Source of the DNA: Streptomyces sp. NBC_01446
GTDB taxonomy: Bacteria; Actinomycetota; Actinomycetes; Streptomycetales; Streptomycetaceae
Direction of reading: 5' to 3'
NCBI RefSeq assembly: GCF_026340095.1
Contig: NZ_JAPEPO010000001.1
Span: forward strand, 7,522,501-7,586,500
DNA length: 64,000 bases
The notes under the pieces: model-generated
Databases searched by the model: none
What the model was told of the DNA's origin: nothing
The model's input: only the letters and a program-made list of their open reading frames with translations
Shown: positions 26,325-35,654 of the stretch, piece after piece
Position numbering within the stretch: position 1 is the stretch's first letter
Layout: each line of letters starts with the position of its first letter
Program-made: the position numbers and the translations under genes

Positions 26325-26536
26325 GGGTGATTTCCTCAGGTGATCGGTGTGGATTGCGCAAGGGTGGGCTTGGACGCCGTGTTGGTGCACTCCGCGAACG
26401 GCCAACTCCCGTAAGGCCAGGGCTCCCGGCGGCAGCGGCTCGTTCCGATGTGGACCGACACCCGGTCGAGGGCCGCGCTGCACGGAGTCGGTGGTCGCCT
26501 TGCTTCGCCCACCATTGGACGGGTCGTGTCAGCCGG

Positions 26537-28426
26537 TCACGGGTTGTGCCCGGCGCGGCGGAGAACAGGACGCAGGACGTCGATGACGCGGGGGTCGTCC
26601 ACCGTGGAGGGGATGGGTTCGTCGCGGCCGTCGGCGATGCCGCGCATCGTCCTGCGGAGAATCTTGCCGGAGCGGGTCTTGGGCAGGGCGGCCACGACCG
26701 CGACGTCCTTGAGGGAAGCGACGGCGCCGATGCGCTCGCGGACGAGCTGGACGAGTTCGGCCTCGACCTTTCTCGGGTCGCGGCCGGTGCCGGCCTTCAG
26801 GACGACGAAGCCACGCGGCACCTGTCCCTTAAGGGCGTCGGCAACGCCGATGACGGCGCATTCGGCGACATCGGGATGGGCGGCCAGGGCCTCTTCCATG
26901 CTGCCGGTCGACAGGCGGTGTCCGGCGACGTTGATGACGTCGTCAGTGCGGCCCATGACGAAGACGTAGCCATCATCGTCGATGTGTCCGCTGTCGCCGG
27001 TGAGGTAGTAGCCGTCGTAAGCGGAGAGGTAGGAGGAGATATAGCGGTTGTCGTCATTCCAGAGGGTGGGCAGTGCACCGGGTGGCAGGGGGAGTTTCAC
27101 GACGATCGCACCGTCGACGCCCAGTGGTGCTGGCCTGCCCGAGGCATCGACGACGCGGACGTCCCAGCCCGGCAGTGGGAGGGTGGGGGAGCCGGGCTTG
27201 AGGGGGGCGGCTTCGATGCCGACCGGGTTGGCGACGATGGGCCAGCCGGTCTCGGTCTGCCACCAGTGGTCGATCACCGGGACGCCCAGGAGAGCGCTCG
27301 CCCAGTGATAGGTCTCGGGGTCGAGGCGCTCGCCCGCGAGGAAGAGGTAGCGCAGGTGGGACAGGTCGTAGTCGGCGGCGAGCGCGCCCTTCGGGTCCTC
27401 CTTGCGGATGGCCCTGAAGGCAGTGGGTGCCGTGAACATCGTCTTGACCCGGTACTCGTCGGCAACGCGCCAGAACTGGCCCGCGTCGGGCGTACCGACG
27501 GGCTTTCCCTCGTACAGGATGGTCGTGGCACCGGCCAGCAGGGGCGCGTAGACGATGTACGAATGCCCGACGACCCAGCCGACGTCGGAACCGGTGAACA
27601 TCGCCTCGCCAGGGCCCACGTCGTACACGGCGTCCATCGACCAGTGCAGGGCCACCGCGTAGCCGCCGCAGTCGCGCACAACTCCCTTGGGCTTTCCGGT
27701 CGTTCCGGAGGTGTAAAGGACGTAGAGGGGATCGGTGGCAGCGACGGGAACGCAGTCGGCCGGCGATGCGGCGGCGACCAGGTCGGACCAATCGAGGTCG
27801 TCGGGGCCCAACTCGGCTGGCTCCTGCGGGCGTTGCAGGATCACAGACTTTTCCGGCTTGTGGACTGTGAGTTCGATCGCCCGGTCGAGCAGTGGCTTGT
27901 ACGCGATGACACGGTTGCCCTCGATGCCGCAGGAGGCGGAGACGACCACCTTGGGGGCTGCGTCGTCGATACGGAGGGCGAGTTCACGCGGAGCGAATCC
28001 GCCGAAGACGACCGAGTGGACCGCGCCGATACGTGCGCAGGCCAGCATCGCGATGACTGCCTCGGCAACCATCGGCATGTAGATCACCACCCGGTCACCG
28101 TGCCCCACGCCGAGCTGCGCGAGCGCCCCGGCGAAGGTCGCCACCTCATCCCTCAGCTGGGCGTAGGTGTAGGTGCGCCGGGTGTCGGTCACGGGGGAGT
28201 CGTAGATGAGCGCGGGCTGTTCGCCCCGGCCGGCTTCGACGTGCCGGTCGACGGCGTTGAAACAGACGTTGAGCCGCCCATCGGGAAACCAGCGGTAGAA
28301 GGGGGCGCCCGAGGAGTCCAGGGCGCGTTGCGGAGTGACATCCCAGTCGATGCCCTCCGCCGCCGTCAGCCAGAAGTTCTCCGGGTCTTCGGTACTGGCA
28401 CGGAAGGCATCCTCGTACATTCCCAT
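26537..28426 (-). CDS. Propionyl/acetyl-CoA synthetase
   Basis: A 629-residue AMP-forming short-chain acyl-CoA synthetase, closest to PrpE-type propionyl-CoA synthetases by recalled motifs. Motifs: TYAQLRDEVATFAGALAQLG, P-loop YTSGTTGKPKGVVRD (about 237-251), GSDVGWVVGHSYIVYAPLL, WWQTETGWPI (about 388), YYLTGDSGHIDDDGY, VMGRTDDVINVAGHRLSTG, and catalytic Lys in KTRSGKILRRTMR, which is the residue controlled by acetylation in relatives. ATG at 28426 follows AAGGAG. It is followed by nothing in the same operon until 26324. It could feed propionate or acetate released by neighbouring catabolic steps into central metabolism. Confidence 0.93.
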   Translation of the reverse strand: MGMYEDAFRASTEDPENFWLTAAEGIDWDVTPQRALDSSGAPFYRWFPDGRLNVCFNAVDRHVEAGRGEQPALIYDSPVTDTRRTYTYAQLRDEVATFAGALAQLGVGHGDRVVIYMPMVAEAVIAMLACARIGAVHSVVFGGFAPRELALRIDDAAPKVVVSASCGIEGNRVIAYKPLLDRAIELTVHKPEKSVILQRPQEPAELGPDDLDWSDLVAAASPADCVPVAATDPLYVLYTSGTTGKPKGVVRDCGGYAVALHWSMDAVYDVGPGEAMFTGSDVGWVVGHSYIVYAPLLAGATTILYEGKPVGTPDAGQFWRVADEYRVKTMFTAPTAFRAIRKEDPKGALAADYDLSHLRYLFLAGERLDPETYHWASALLGVPVIDHWWQTETGWPIVANPVGIEAAPLKPGSPTLPLPGWDVRVVDASGRPAPLGVDGAIVVKLPLPPGALPTLWNDDNRYISSYLSAYDGYYLTGDSGHIDDDGYVFVMGRTDDVINVAGHRLSTGSMEEALAAHPDVAECAVIGVADALKGQVPRGFVVLKAGTGRDPRKVEAELVQLVRERIGAVASLKDVAVVAALPKTRSGKILRRTMRGIADGRDEPIPSTVDDPRVIDVLRPVLRRAGHNP

Positions 28427-28576
28427 CGCACAACTCCTTGTGGCATCCAGGGACCGTGGGGTGTGACGGCGTACAGCACGCTGTCGGGCATGAACATCTC
28501 GTGATGGCCGACACGGACAGGCAGAATGCCGGAGACCAACCGCCCGGTCACAGGCAGGCCCGCGGCCGGGCTGGTT

Positions 28577-29590
28577 TCAGCCGTTGTCGGGCACCATCGC
28601 CACCACGACCTTGCCGGCCTTGGTGCGGCCCTGCTCGACGTACGCCATCGCCTCGAGGGTCTGGCCGAACGGGAAGGTCCGATCGATGACAGGGCGGAGC
28701 TTCCCACTGTCGTAGAGAGCCCCGAGCTTGCGCAGCTGTGAGCCGTTGGCCTGCATGAAGAAGAACTCGTACCGGACGCCCAGCGACTTGGCCTGCTTGC
28801 GGACCTTGCGACTGAGAATGTTCATGACCGCACCCATGAACGAGGGGGCGCCGAGCTGCTTGGCGAACCCGGCGTCCGGCGGGCCGACGACACTGATGGC
28901 CAGGCCGCCGGGCTTCAGCACGGTCAGCGACTTCTCCAGGTTCGCCCCGCCCACGGAGTCCAGCACCAGGTCGTAGCCGGACAGCACCTTCGAGAAGTCC
29001 TCCTTGGTGTAGTCGACGACCACGTCGGCGCCGAGGCTCCTGACCAACTTCTCGGAATCGGCGCGGGCGGTCGTCGCCACGGTGGCGCCGAGGTGCTTGG
29101 CGAGCTGGATGACCGTCGACCCGAGGCCGCCGGCGCCGGCGTGGATGAGCACCTTCTGGCCTGGCTTGACGTGGGCACGGTCGACGAGAACCTGCCAGGC
29201 CGCCAAAGCCACCAGCGGCACTGCGGCTGCCTCCTGGAGGGTCAGCGAGGCCGGCTTGGGCGCGACGTCGTCCTGGTCGATCGCGATGAACTCCGCGAAG
29301 CCTCCGATCCGCAGGTCGCGCGGACGGGCGTACACCTCGTCGCCGACGCTGAAGCCGCGTACGGCGGAGCCGACCTGCGTCACGACCCCGGCCACGTCAT
29401 GGCCGAGCACGAACGGAGTCTTGTACTTCAGGAGCTGCTTGAACTCCCCGTTGCGGACCATCTTGTCCAGCGGGTTGATACTGGTGGCGCTCACTTTGAC
29501 CAGCACGTCACGGCCCCCGACGGTGGGCTCGGCTACCTCTGCGACTCGTGCGCCGTCCTTGCCGTACTTTTCGACGACGAATGCCTTCAT
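28577..29590 (-). CDS. Zinc-independent NADPH:quinone oxidoreductase-like enzyme
   Basis: A 337-residue medium-chain dehydrogenase/reductase without the zinc ligands. N-terminal GroES-like domain (VLVKVSATSINPLDK, VLGHDVAGVVTQVG, GDEVYARP) and Rossmann domain with HAGAGGLGSTVIQLAKHLGA at about 155 and the strand end VATTARADSEK, suggesting NADPH. ATG at 29590 has GGAAGG upstream. The next gene on the strand upstream is an HSL-type esterase 75 bases away, so the two may be cotranscribed under the divergent HxlR regulator. Likely reduces quinones or reactive enones. Confidence 0.9.
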   Translation of the reverse strand: MKAFVVEKYGKDGARVAEVAEPTVGGRDVLVKVSATSINPLDKMVRNGEFKQLLKYKTPFVLGHDVAGVVTQVGSAVRGFSVGDEVYARPRDLRIGGFAEFIAIDQDDVAPKPASLTLQEAAAVPLVALAAWQVLVDRAHVKPGQKVLIHAGAGGLGSTVIQLAKHLGATVATTARADSEKLVRSLGADVVVDYTKEDFSKVLSGYDLVLDSVGGANLEKSLTVLKPGGLAISVVGPPDAGFAKQLGAPSFMGAVMNILSRKVRKQAKSLGVRYEFFFMQANGSQLRKLGALYDSGKLRPVIDRTFPFGQTLEAMAYVEQGRTKAGKVVVAMVPDNG

Positions 29591-29665
29591 GTCAGCCAGC
29601 CTTCCGCGTGATCTTTTTCAGTGTTTTCTTCACGATGGGTGCGTTTGTTCGGGTAACTGTTCTGA

Positions 29666-30577
29666 TCAGTTGCCGAGGTGCTGGCGGAGCCACTGGCCCA
29701 TCTGCTGGATGGCCCGGTTCACCTCGGGCACGCGCCCCGCACCCAGGACGAACGAGTGCTGTCCTTCGGGCAGCGGGTGGACCTCGGAAGTGATTTTGAA
29801 GTCGGCGAGCCGGCGGGCGAGTTCGGCGCCGTCGTCGGCGAGGGTCTCGTACTCGCCGTAGTGGACGGCGGTGGGCGGCAGGCCGGTCAGGTCGGCCTTC
29901 GCGATGCTGATCCTGGGGTCGGTGAAGTCCACGGCGGGGTCCTGCAGCCAGGCTCCTCGGAAGAGTTCGAGGGTGTTCCTGCTGGGCATCTTGTCGTTGT
30001 CTTCGTTCTCGTCGACCGAAGGGTTTTGGATGGTGAGGTCGGTCCACGGCGAGACGCTGACGATCGCGCCCGGGGTGGCCTCCCCCTTGGCGAGCAGGCG
30101 CAGCGGCAGCATGACCGCGAGGGTCCCGCCGATGGAGTGGCCGGTGCTGCCGATGTTGTGCGGTTCGTAGCCCTGCGAGAGCAGCCAGCGGTAGGCCGTC
30201 TCGGCGTCGTCGAGCTGCGCCGGGTAGGGGTGCTCGGGCGCCAGGCGGAAGTCCACGACGAGCGAGCGGGCTCCTGCCGCCTTCGCGATGTGCCCCGCGG
30301 CCTTGCGGTCCGAGTGCATCGAGGCGGTGACCGACCCGCCGAAGTGGAAGTGGAGCAGTGCCTTGTCGGGATCGGCGTCCTGGGGGATGGCCCAGAGGGC
30401 GGGGACGCCGCCCGCGTCGACCTCTGCGTAGGTGACGCCTTCCGGCTCGGTCGACGCCTTGTGGTTGGAGTCGACGATGTCGCGGACGACGGCCAGGTCG
30501 AGGCCCGGTGTCGACGACTTCGCGCTCACGCCTTCGAGGAACTGTGCGAACTGCTGCGCTTCTGGACTGACTCCCAT
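29666..30577 (-). CDS. HSL-family alpha/beta hydrolase (esterase)
   Basis: A 303-residue esterase. The usual HGGG oxyanion motif appears as HFHFGGS, followed by the DFRLAPEHPYPAQLDDAETAY segment characteristic of the hormone-sensitive-lipase family. Nucleophile elbow is GHSIGG, acid probably D in YETLADDGAEL and base H in PEGQHSF. ATG at 30577 follows a strong AGAAGGAG site. It is the first gene of a probable pair with the quinone reductase, divergent from an HxlR regulator 125 bases away, where an AAGTAAACTT repeat may be the operator. Confidence 0.9.
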   Translation of the reverse strand: MGVSPEAQQFAQFLEGVSAKSSTPGLDLAVVRDIVDSNHKASTEPEGVTYAEVDAGGVPALWAIPQDADPDKALLHFHFGGSVTASMHSDRKAAGHIAKAAGARSLVVDFRLAPEHPYPAQLDDAETAYRWLLSQGYEPHNIGSTGHSIGGTLAVMLPLRLLAKGEATPGAIVSVSPWTDLTIQNPSVDENEDNDKMPSRNTLELFRGAWLQDPAVDFTDPRISIAKADLTGLPPTAVHYGEYETLADDGAELARRLADFKITSEVHPLPEGQHSFVLGAGRVPEVNRAIQQMGQWLRQHLGN

Positions 30578-30666
30578 GGTGGCGCTCCTTCTCAGGTGAT
30601 TGCCGCACACCGTCTCTGACGCGCGGCTGGGTTGATGTCCTGGTAACGACGCTACGCGCTGAGTAT

Positions 30667-30691
30667 AGAAAAGTAAACTTAGGTTCGGTTA
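30667..30691. promoter_or_regulatory. Candidate HxlR operator in divergent promoter
   Basis: The AT-rich sequence AAAAGTAAACTTAGG contains AAGTAAACTT, a near-perfect palindrome, between the esterase and hxlR genes and just before the hxlR start. TATAGAAA just upstream could be part of a promoter. HxlR proteins bind such short dyads. Confidence 0.45.
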
Positions 30692-30702
30692 GGATCGCTT
30701 CC

Positions 30703-31212
30703 ATGGATGCTTGGACCGAAGTTCTTGAAGGCACCGGCATGAACGCTCGCCTCGATCGGGACACCTCGAACTGCTCGATCGCCCGGACCCTTGAGATAGT
30801 GGGAGAGAAGTGGACGATCTTGATCCTTCGCGAGGTCTGGTATGGCTCGTCCCGCTTCAGCGACTTCGAACGCGTGCTCGGCTGTCCTCGCAACCTCCTC
30901 GCGACGCGACTTCGCATGCTCGTGGAGGAAGGGATCCTCGCCACCGAGACCTACAAGGAGCCCGGCTCGCGAAGCCGCCCGAAGTATGTGATCACGCGCA
31001 AGGGTATGGATCTGGTGCCAGCCGTGATGGGGCTCCTGCAATGGGGTGACCGTTACCGCGCCGATCCGGAGGGCCCGGCCGTTCTGGCGCGGCACCGCGG
31101 ATGCGGCGCGCCCGTCGACGCCCAGATCCGCTGCGAACGAGGCCACCCTGTGCAGGCGGAGGACGTCGAGAGCGTCCCCGGCCCTGCGTTTCGTATGAAG
31201 CCGGCCGAGTGA
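30703..31212 (+). CDS. HxlR-family transcriptional regulator
   Basis: A 169-residue winged-helix regulator. The HxlR domain is at about 22-115: CSIARTLEIVGEKWTILILR, EVWYGSSRFSDFERVLGCPR, NLLATRLRMLVEEGIL and the wing YKEPGSRSRPKYVITRKGMDL. The conserved Cys (NCSIA) used for quinone or aldehyde sensing in characterised relatives is C24. The short C-terminal tail has a CxxxxxxxxxxC pattern (HRGCGAPVDAQIRC). It is divergent from the esterase/quinone reductase genes, which fits control of a thiol-reactive quinone or enone response; this is inference. Confidence 0.9.
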   Translation: MDAWTEVLEGTGMNARLDRDTSNCSIARTLEIVGEKWTILILREVWYGSSRFSDFERVLGCPRNLLATRLRMLVEEGILATETYKEPGSRSRPKYVITRKGMDLVPAVMGLLQWGDRYRADPEGPAVLARHRGCGAPVDAQIRCERGHPVQAEDVESVPGPAFRMKPAE

Positions 31213-31254
31213 GCTGAGCGCGGTCGAGCCAGGCGAACGACGCGAACTCCCCGG

Positions 31255-31700
31255 TCAGCCTTCCGGCTTGCGCCCGCTCCGTCTGGCTCGCGCCTGGTGG
31301 AGGCGGACCTTGGCACGGTTGCCGCAGCGGGACATGGAGCCAGCGGCGGTTGTGCGCAGGGGGGCCCAGGAAAAGCGCAGGGAGCAGTGGTCCGCGCCGC
31401 AGACGCGTACGCGTACGCGCCGGATATCGGCGGACAGGAGAAGGTCGACGGCGTCCTGGGCGATGAGCGCCATCGCAGCCGTGGGGTCGGCGGCGCGGCT
31501 CGTGGTGCCGGCCGGATCCAGGCGCCCGTCGGCGATGGCGAGTGCAGGGCGGGCCTGGGGGCCGCAGCTGCCGATCGGTTGAGCAGCGTGACGTCGCCGG
31601 ATGCGGGCAGTCGGCCGTCGGTGACCGCCAGTACGGCCCGGTCGACCGCCTCGCGCAGCCGTCGGCCCGACGTCAGGACGGCGGCAGTGGCGGGTTCCGA
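31255..31700 (-). pseudogene. CGNR zinc-finger regulator relic
   Basis: The end of the reading frame (31255-31473) carries the C-terminal CGNR zinc finger: RVRVRVCGADHCSLRFSW and GSMSRCGNRAKVRLHQARA. Upstream, in shifted frames, come LAIADGRLDPAGTTSRAADP and RLREAVDRAVLAVTDGRLPA, the ABATE-like domain that precedes this finger. A frameshift and loss of the N terminus make it a pseudogene. It abuts an AraC-type relic on the same strand. Confidence 0.6.
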
Positions 31701-31702
31701 GG

Positions 31703-31975
31703 CGCTTGGTGCGAGCAGGCCGCGATCGGGCCCAGCATCTGGATGCCCTGCTTGCGCGCCAGTCGCATCCCGAAGTCGGGGCAGTCGAGCTCCTGCGCCG
31801 CGTCTCCGATCACGGCGGCCACCGAGGCGTACGGGAGGAACGTGTCGTAGTCACCCGCGGCCGGGGGCTCGATGCCGTGCGAGCGCACGGGCGTCGGGGT
31901 CGCCTCCGAAGCTGGACACCAGCTCGGCGACATTGAGAACCGCAAGACCCCGGATCAGGCGGCAGTAGTTGACAC
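31703..31975 (-). pseudogene. AraC-type regulator N-terminal relic
   Basis: The minus strand reads VLNVAELVSSFGGDPDARAL, then in another frame YDTFLPYASVAAVIGDAAQE and LDCPDFGMRLARKQGIQMLGPIA, the N-terminal ligand domain of AraC/XylS proteins of the arabinose_bd type. The DNA-binding C terminus is missing; sequence switches to the CGNR relic near 31700. Confidence 0.55.
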
Positions 31976-31998
31976 GGTCGCGGCGTCATCCGCGTCGA

Positions 31999-33474
31999 TC
32001 ACGACCTGGCAGAGGCCGCGGCGTGGGCAGCCCGCAACGAGGCCTTGTCGATTTTGCCGACCGCGTTCTTCGGGATGGCTTCCACCACGATGTACGAGGT
32101 GGGCCGCTTGTAGCCGGTGAGGCTGCCCGCGCAGAGTGCTGTGAGCGCCGTCGGATCGACGGTTACGCCCGGTCGTGGCTGGACGTAGGCGACGACCACT
32201 TCTCCCCACTTTTCGTCGGGTGCGCCGATGACGGCAGCCTCAAGCACCGACGGGTCGCCTGCGAGTACGTCCTCGATCTCCTTGGGGTAGATATTCTCGC
32301 CGCCTCGGATGATCATGTCTTTCGAGCGTCCGACCAGGGTCAGATAACCGTCGGCGTCGAGGTGGCCCACGTCTCCCGTGTGCAACCAGCCATCGACGAT
32401 GACGCGGGCCGTTTCGCCCGGCCTGCCGAGATAGCCCCGCATGACATTGGCGCCCCGGACGACGACCTCACCGTCCATGCCGGGCGCCACCTCGACGCCG
32501 TCGGCGTCGACGATCCGGACCTCCTGTCCCGGGAAGGGAAGCCCCACGGTTCCGGCGCGGCGAGGGCCCGCGACGGGGTTGATGGTGGAGCCGCAGGTTC
32601 CTTCGGACAGCCCGTACCCCTCGATGAGCGGAAACCCGTACCGCGCCTCGAACCGGGTCAGCAACTCGGCGGAGGCAGGTGCCGCACCACAGACCGCGAA
32701 CCGCAGGGACGACGTGTCGGGCTGCACATCCTCCGGGAGCGCCGCGAGCATGCTGTAGATCGTAGGCACGGCGCTGAAGAAGGTGGGGCGCTCCTGCTCG
32801 ACGAGGTCGAAGAAGCTCTGGGGATCGAAGCGGCGGCCTGCGATGACGACACTGGCACCGGCGAGCAGCGGTGTCAGGATGCTGACCACGATGCCGTTGA
32901 CGTGGAAAAGCGGCAGGATCAGCAGACAGCGGTCGGCCGGCCCGACCTCCAGCGACTCGCGCCCCATCTCCGCCATGGCGTCGATGTTGGCGTGGTCGAG
33001 CATCACGCCCTTCGGCACCCCGGTCGTGCCGCTGGTGTAGATGAGGAGAGCCAGCGCGGACGAGTTCAGATGCGGTGCTTGGTTCGGCTCTACTGCTTCT
33101 TCGGACAGTTCGCCGACGGCGAGCGTGGCCACGCTGTTCGCGACGACGGCCGCTTCGTTCTCAACCACCAGCAGGCGTGCTCCGGAGTCGTCGAGCTGTC
33201 GAACGACCTCGACATCGGTCATGCTCGGATTGACCGGCGTGATGGTGGCGCCGAGCCGCCAGGCGGCGAACAGCAGCAGTACGAACTCGACGCGGTTCGT
33301 CAGTTTGAGGGCCACGACATCACCGGGACCGATCCCGAGGTCCTTGAGGTGACGGGCCGCCGCTCGGACGCGGTGCAGGAGCTGAGCGTTGGTGAGCGAC
33401 TGGCGGCCGTCCGCGACGGCGGACCCATGGGGGTTGAGATCGGCGCGGCGGTCGGGAAGAGAAGCGAAATTCAT
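31999..33474 (-). CDS. FadD-like acyl-CoA ligase
   Basis: A 491-residue AMP-forming acyl-CoA ligase. P-loop IYTSGTTGVPKGVML (about 145-159), LFHVNGI, adenine motif EGYGLSEGTCGS (about 280), LHTGDVGHLDADGYL, SKDMIIRGGENIYPKEIED and catalytic Lys in KNAVGKIDKASLR. Short-type FadD, cytoplasmic or loosely membrane bound. It stands last in a leftward run with an alpha/beta hydrolase (64 bases upstream) and an enoyl-CoA hydratase, a plausible mini beta-oxidation module. The start at 33474 has only a weak AGG site. Chain length or ring specificity cannot be read. Confidence 0.92.
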   Translation of the reverse strand: MNFASLPDRRADLNPHGSAVADGRQSLTNAQLLHRVRAAARHLKDLGIGPGDVVALKLTNRVEFVLLLFAAWRLGATITPVNPSMTDVEVVRQLDDSGARLLVVENEAAVVANSVATLAVGELSEEAVEPNQAPHLNSSALALLIYTSGTTGVPKGVMLDHANIDAMAEMGRESLEVGPADRCLLILPLFHVNGIVVSILTPLLAGASVVIAGRRFDPQSFFDLVEQERPTFFSAVPTIYSMLAALPEDVQPDTSSLRFAVCGAAPASAELLTRFEARYGFPLIEGYGLSEGTCGSTINPVAGPRRAGTVGLPFPGQEVRIVDADGVEVAPGMDGEVVVRGANVMRGYLGRPGETARVIVDGWLHTGDVGHLDADGYLTLVGRSKDMIIRGGENIYPKEIEDVLAGDPSVLEAAVIGAPDEKWGEVVVAYVQPRPGVTVDPTALTALCAGSLTGYKRPTSYIVVEAIPKNAVGKIDKASLRAAHAAASARS

Positions 33475-33538
33475 GGTGAGCGTACCTGTCTCGGGGTGAT
33501 GCGATCTCGGTGTGCTGCGATCCGTTCGGTGGTCCGGG

Positions 33539-34462
33539 TCAGGGAGCCGACGTGGCGGGCGATGGGTTCAACTGGCGGGTGAGGAACTCGGTCTGGTCGC
33601 GTACCAGTTCCTCGAAGGTCTCGCCGGTGTAGAAGTCGAAGTGGCCGGCGCCGTACCTCTTGATCTCTCCCCGGGGCGCGGTGCGCGCGTAGCGGAGGGT
33701 CTGGGCGGGAGGTGTGACGGAGTCGGTGTCGCTGACACAGAAGAGGATCGGCATGGTGACCTTCTTCGCCGCACGCCCGGGACGGTAGGCGGCGATGGTG
33801 GGGATGACCCGTGCCGCCACCTCGTTGCGGAATGTCGTCCCCGGCGGCTGCAGCGCCTCGTATCCGGGCAGTGCGTCCGGAGCGTTCATGAGGGCCGGTG
33901 AACCGGGGGAGGCGGCGATGGGAACCATCGCGGGCGCCTTGCCGCGCACCCTGGTCGCCAGATCCCGGGCGAGCACAGGGGTCATCCTGAGCGAGGCGAC
34001 CGGGCCCAGCGCCAGCGCGGAGGCGAGACCGTCGGTGAACGGGCACTGGGCCACGGCCGCGCGCAGTTCGGGATGGCGTGCGGCGACGGCGATGGCGTGA
34101 CCGCCGCCGAAGGAACTGCCCCACACCGCGACGCGGGCGCGGTCGACGTCATGGCGGGACTTGACGTAGGCGATTGCGGCGTCCCAGTCGGCGAGTTGAC
34201 GCTTGATCGACAGGAGCTGGCGGGGGTGGCCGCCGCTGTCGCCGAAGTGCCGGTAGGTGAAGGCGAGGGCGGCGATGCCGGCCTGTGCGAAACGTTCGGC
34301 GAAGGCGTCCAGCCGCATCTCGCGGGTGGCTCCGAGGCCGTGCCCGAGAATGACGCCGGGCGGGGAGGCGACACCTGTGGGGAGGTAGAGCCATCCGGCA
34401 CAGCTGTTGTCGCCGGCGGGGAAGGTGACGTCGTGACGGGTGACGGACCGGGGAGTGGTCAT
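33539..34462 (-). CDS. Alpha/beta hydrolase (acyl esterase/thioesterase-like)
   Basis: A 307-residue alpha/beta hydrolase of the dienelactone-hydrolase/X-Pro-peptidase-like clan. Oxyanion LGHGLGATREM, nucleophile elbow WGSSFGG, acid in VSDTDSVTPP and base H in YGAGHFDFYTGE. ATG at 34462 gives the usual N terminus MTTPRSVTRHDVTFPAGD; the frame is open 5'. It begins 8 bases after the enoyl-CoA hydratase stop, so the two are coupled, and the FadD-like ligase follows 64 bases later. In that context it may hydrolyse an acyl ester or CoA thioester, but this is inferred from position only. Confidence 0.87.
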   Translation of the reverse strand: MTTPRSVTRHDVTFPAGDNSCAGWLYLPTGVASPPGVILGHGLGATREMRLDAFAERFAQAGIAALAFTYRHFGDSGGHPRQLLSIKRQLADWDAAIAYVKSRHDVDRARVAVWGSSFGGGHAIAVAARHPELRAAVAQCPFTDGLASALALGPVASLRMTPVLARDLATRVRGKAPAMVPIAASPGSPALMNAPDALPGYEALQPPGTTFRNEVAARVIPTIAAYRPGRAAKKVTMPILFCVSDTDSVTPPAQTLRYARTAPRGEIKRYGAGHFDFYTGETFEELVRDQTEFLTRQLNPSPATSAP

Positions 34463-34469
34463 CGCCGGC

Positions 34470-35438
34470 TCACCGCCCGTTCGTCGAGCGGCGCCCCGGC
34501 ACACTGCCCGAGGCAAGCGCCTGTGCGTACGTTTTCGGGTTGTAGAGCGGGAGCTCGCCGGTGGCCTCGGTCGTCGCCGTGTAGTCGAGCATGAGTTCCT
34601 GACTCTCCGGTGACATGACGCGGGCGAAGAACTCGGTGCGCTCGACGTGCAGCCCTTCCGTCAGCGACATCGAGCCGCCGAAGTACACCGCCCTCTTGGC
34701 AGCCGCCACGGTCCCTTTGGAGCGGGCGCCGAGGTGCTCGGCGAGTTCGACCGCCCTTGTGACGACCTCGTCCTGCGGGACGACCTCGTCGACGGCCCCG
34801 TTGGCGAGTGCCTCCTCGGGCGTGAACGGCTTGCCCTCGAGGATGGCGACCAGTGACCTGTGGGTGCCGATCAGGCGGGTCAGGCGCTGGGTGCCGCCAC
34901 CGCCCGGGATGATGCCGAGGAGGATCTCCGGCTGGCCGATGAAGAAGTCACCGTCCGCCATGACGCGCAGGTCGCAGGCCCAGGCGAATTCCGCGCCGAG
35001 GCCGAGCGCCGAACCGTTGAGGGCGGCGACGAAGACGACTCCGCTGGCGTTCATCCGCAGGAACGTGGCATGGAGGCGGTCGAGTTGGCCTGCGCCCCGC
35101 ATCGGGGTCCTGTCCACTACTCGCCCGGGGACCCTTGCCCTGTCCACGCCTCTGGCCACACGTGCCACGGCGGAGGCGCCACGCCGGCCCACCGTGGGGC
35201 TGGCGGCGCCCTCTTCCTGCAGCCACCGGACCGCGGCATGGCTGACGAACCGCTCGGGATGCGCCCCGGTGAAGACGACGGCACGGATGCCCGGATCTCG
35301 GTCGACCCGGTCCACCAACTTGTCCAGCTGGTTGGCGATGTCGAGGCCGAACACCTGGTGCGGGCCGCCGTCGATGTGGACGATGAGGACGGCTCCGCGA
35401 TCTTCGATCTCGAAATGGCCCTTGTCTTTGTATGGCAT
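34470..35438 (-). CDS. Enoyl-CoA hydratase/isomerase family protein
   Basis: A 322-residue crotonase-fold protein. The CoA/oxyanion segments are VFVAALNGSALGLGAEFAWA (about 135-155) and IGQPEILLGIIPGGGGTQRL, and the C-terminal helix region carries LANGAVDEVVP. The second catalytic position (E in IGQPEILLG) is present. A Gly/Arg-rich stretch (about 80-115) before LHATFLRMNASG is longer than in classical hydratases. ATG at 35438 has GGGAG upstream; the preceding open frame is not conserved. It is the first gene of the leftward hydratase-hydrolase-ligase unit and is divergent from a TetR gene with a clear operator between them. Confidence 0.9.
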   Translation of the reverse strand: MPYKDKGHFEIEDRGAVLIVHIDGGPHQVFGLDIANQLDKLVDRVDRDPGIRAVVFTGAHPERFVSHAAVRWLQEEGAASPTVGRRGASAVARVARGVDRARVPGRVVDRTPMRGAGQLDRLHATFLRMNASGVVFVAALNGSALGLGAEFAWACDLRVMADGDFFIGQPEILLGIIPGGGGTQRLTRLIGTHRSLVAILEGKPFTPEEALANGAVDEVVPQDEVVTRAVELAEHLGARSKGTVAAAKRAVYFGGSMSLTEGLHVERTEFFARVMSPESQELMLDYTATTEATGELPLYNPKTYAQALASGSVPGRRSTNGR

Positions 35439-35654
35439 GGATTCTGCTCCCGTGCTGAGTTCATGGGGGAGTGGGAATTGCATGGGGGACAGCCACGGAC
35501 GCGTGTCGCAGCGATGAGGTGGGGATCGCCCCGGCGGGCTCTGTCCGTGCAGGCGGCAGGAAACTGGGACAGCGCGTGATGGGGTGTCCAGGGACGAGCG
35601 CCTGTGTCCGAGTCGGCAAGTCACTCGTGATGTGTACTATTGCCGTGACTGGTT

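Noticed and set aside
26327..28504. 725-codon plus-strand open frame opposite the acyl-CoA synthetase
   Set aside because: It mirrors the coding strand of a clear synthetase, has Val/Gly/Asp-rich antisense composition and no domain. The same applies to other long antisense frames, e.g. 1599-1958, 8742-9824, 13277-14494 and 32000-33580.
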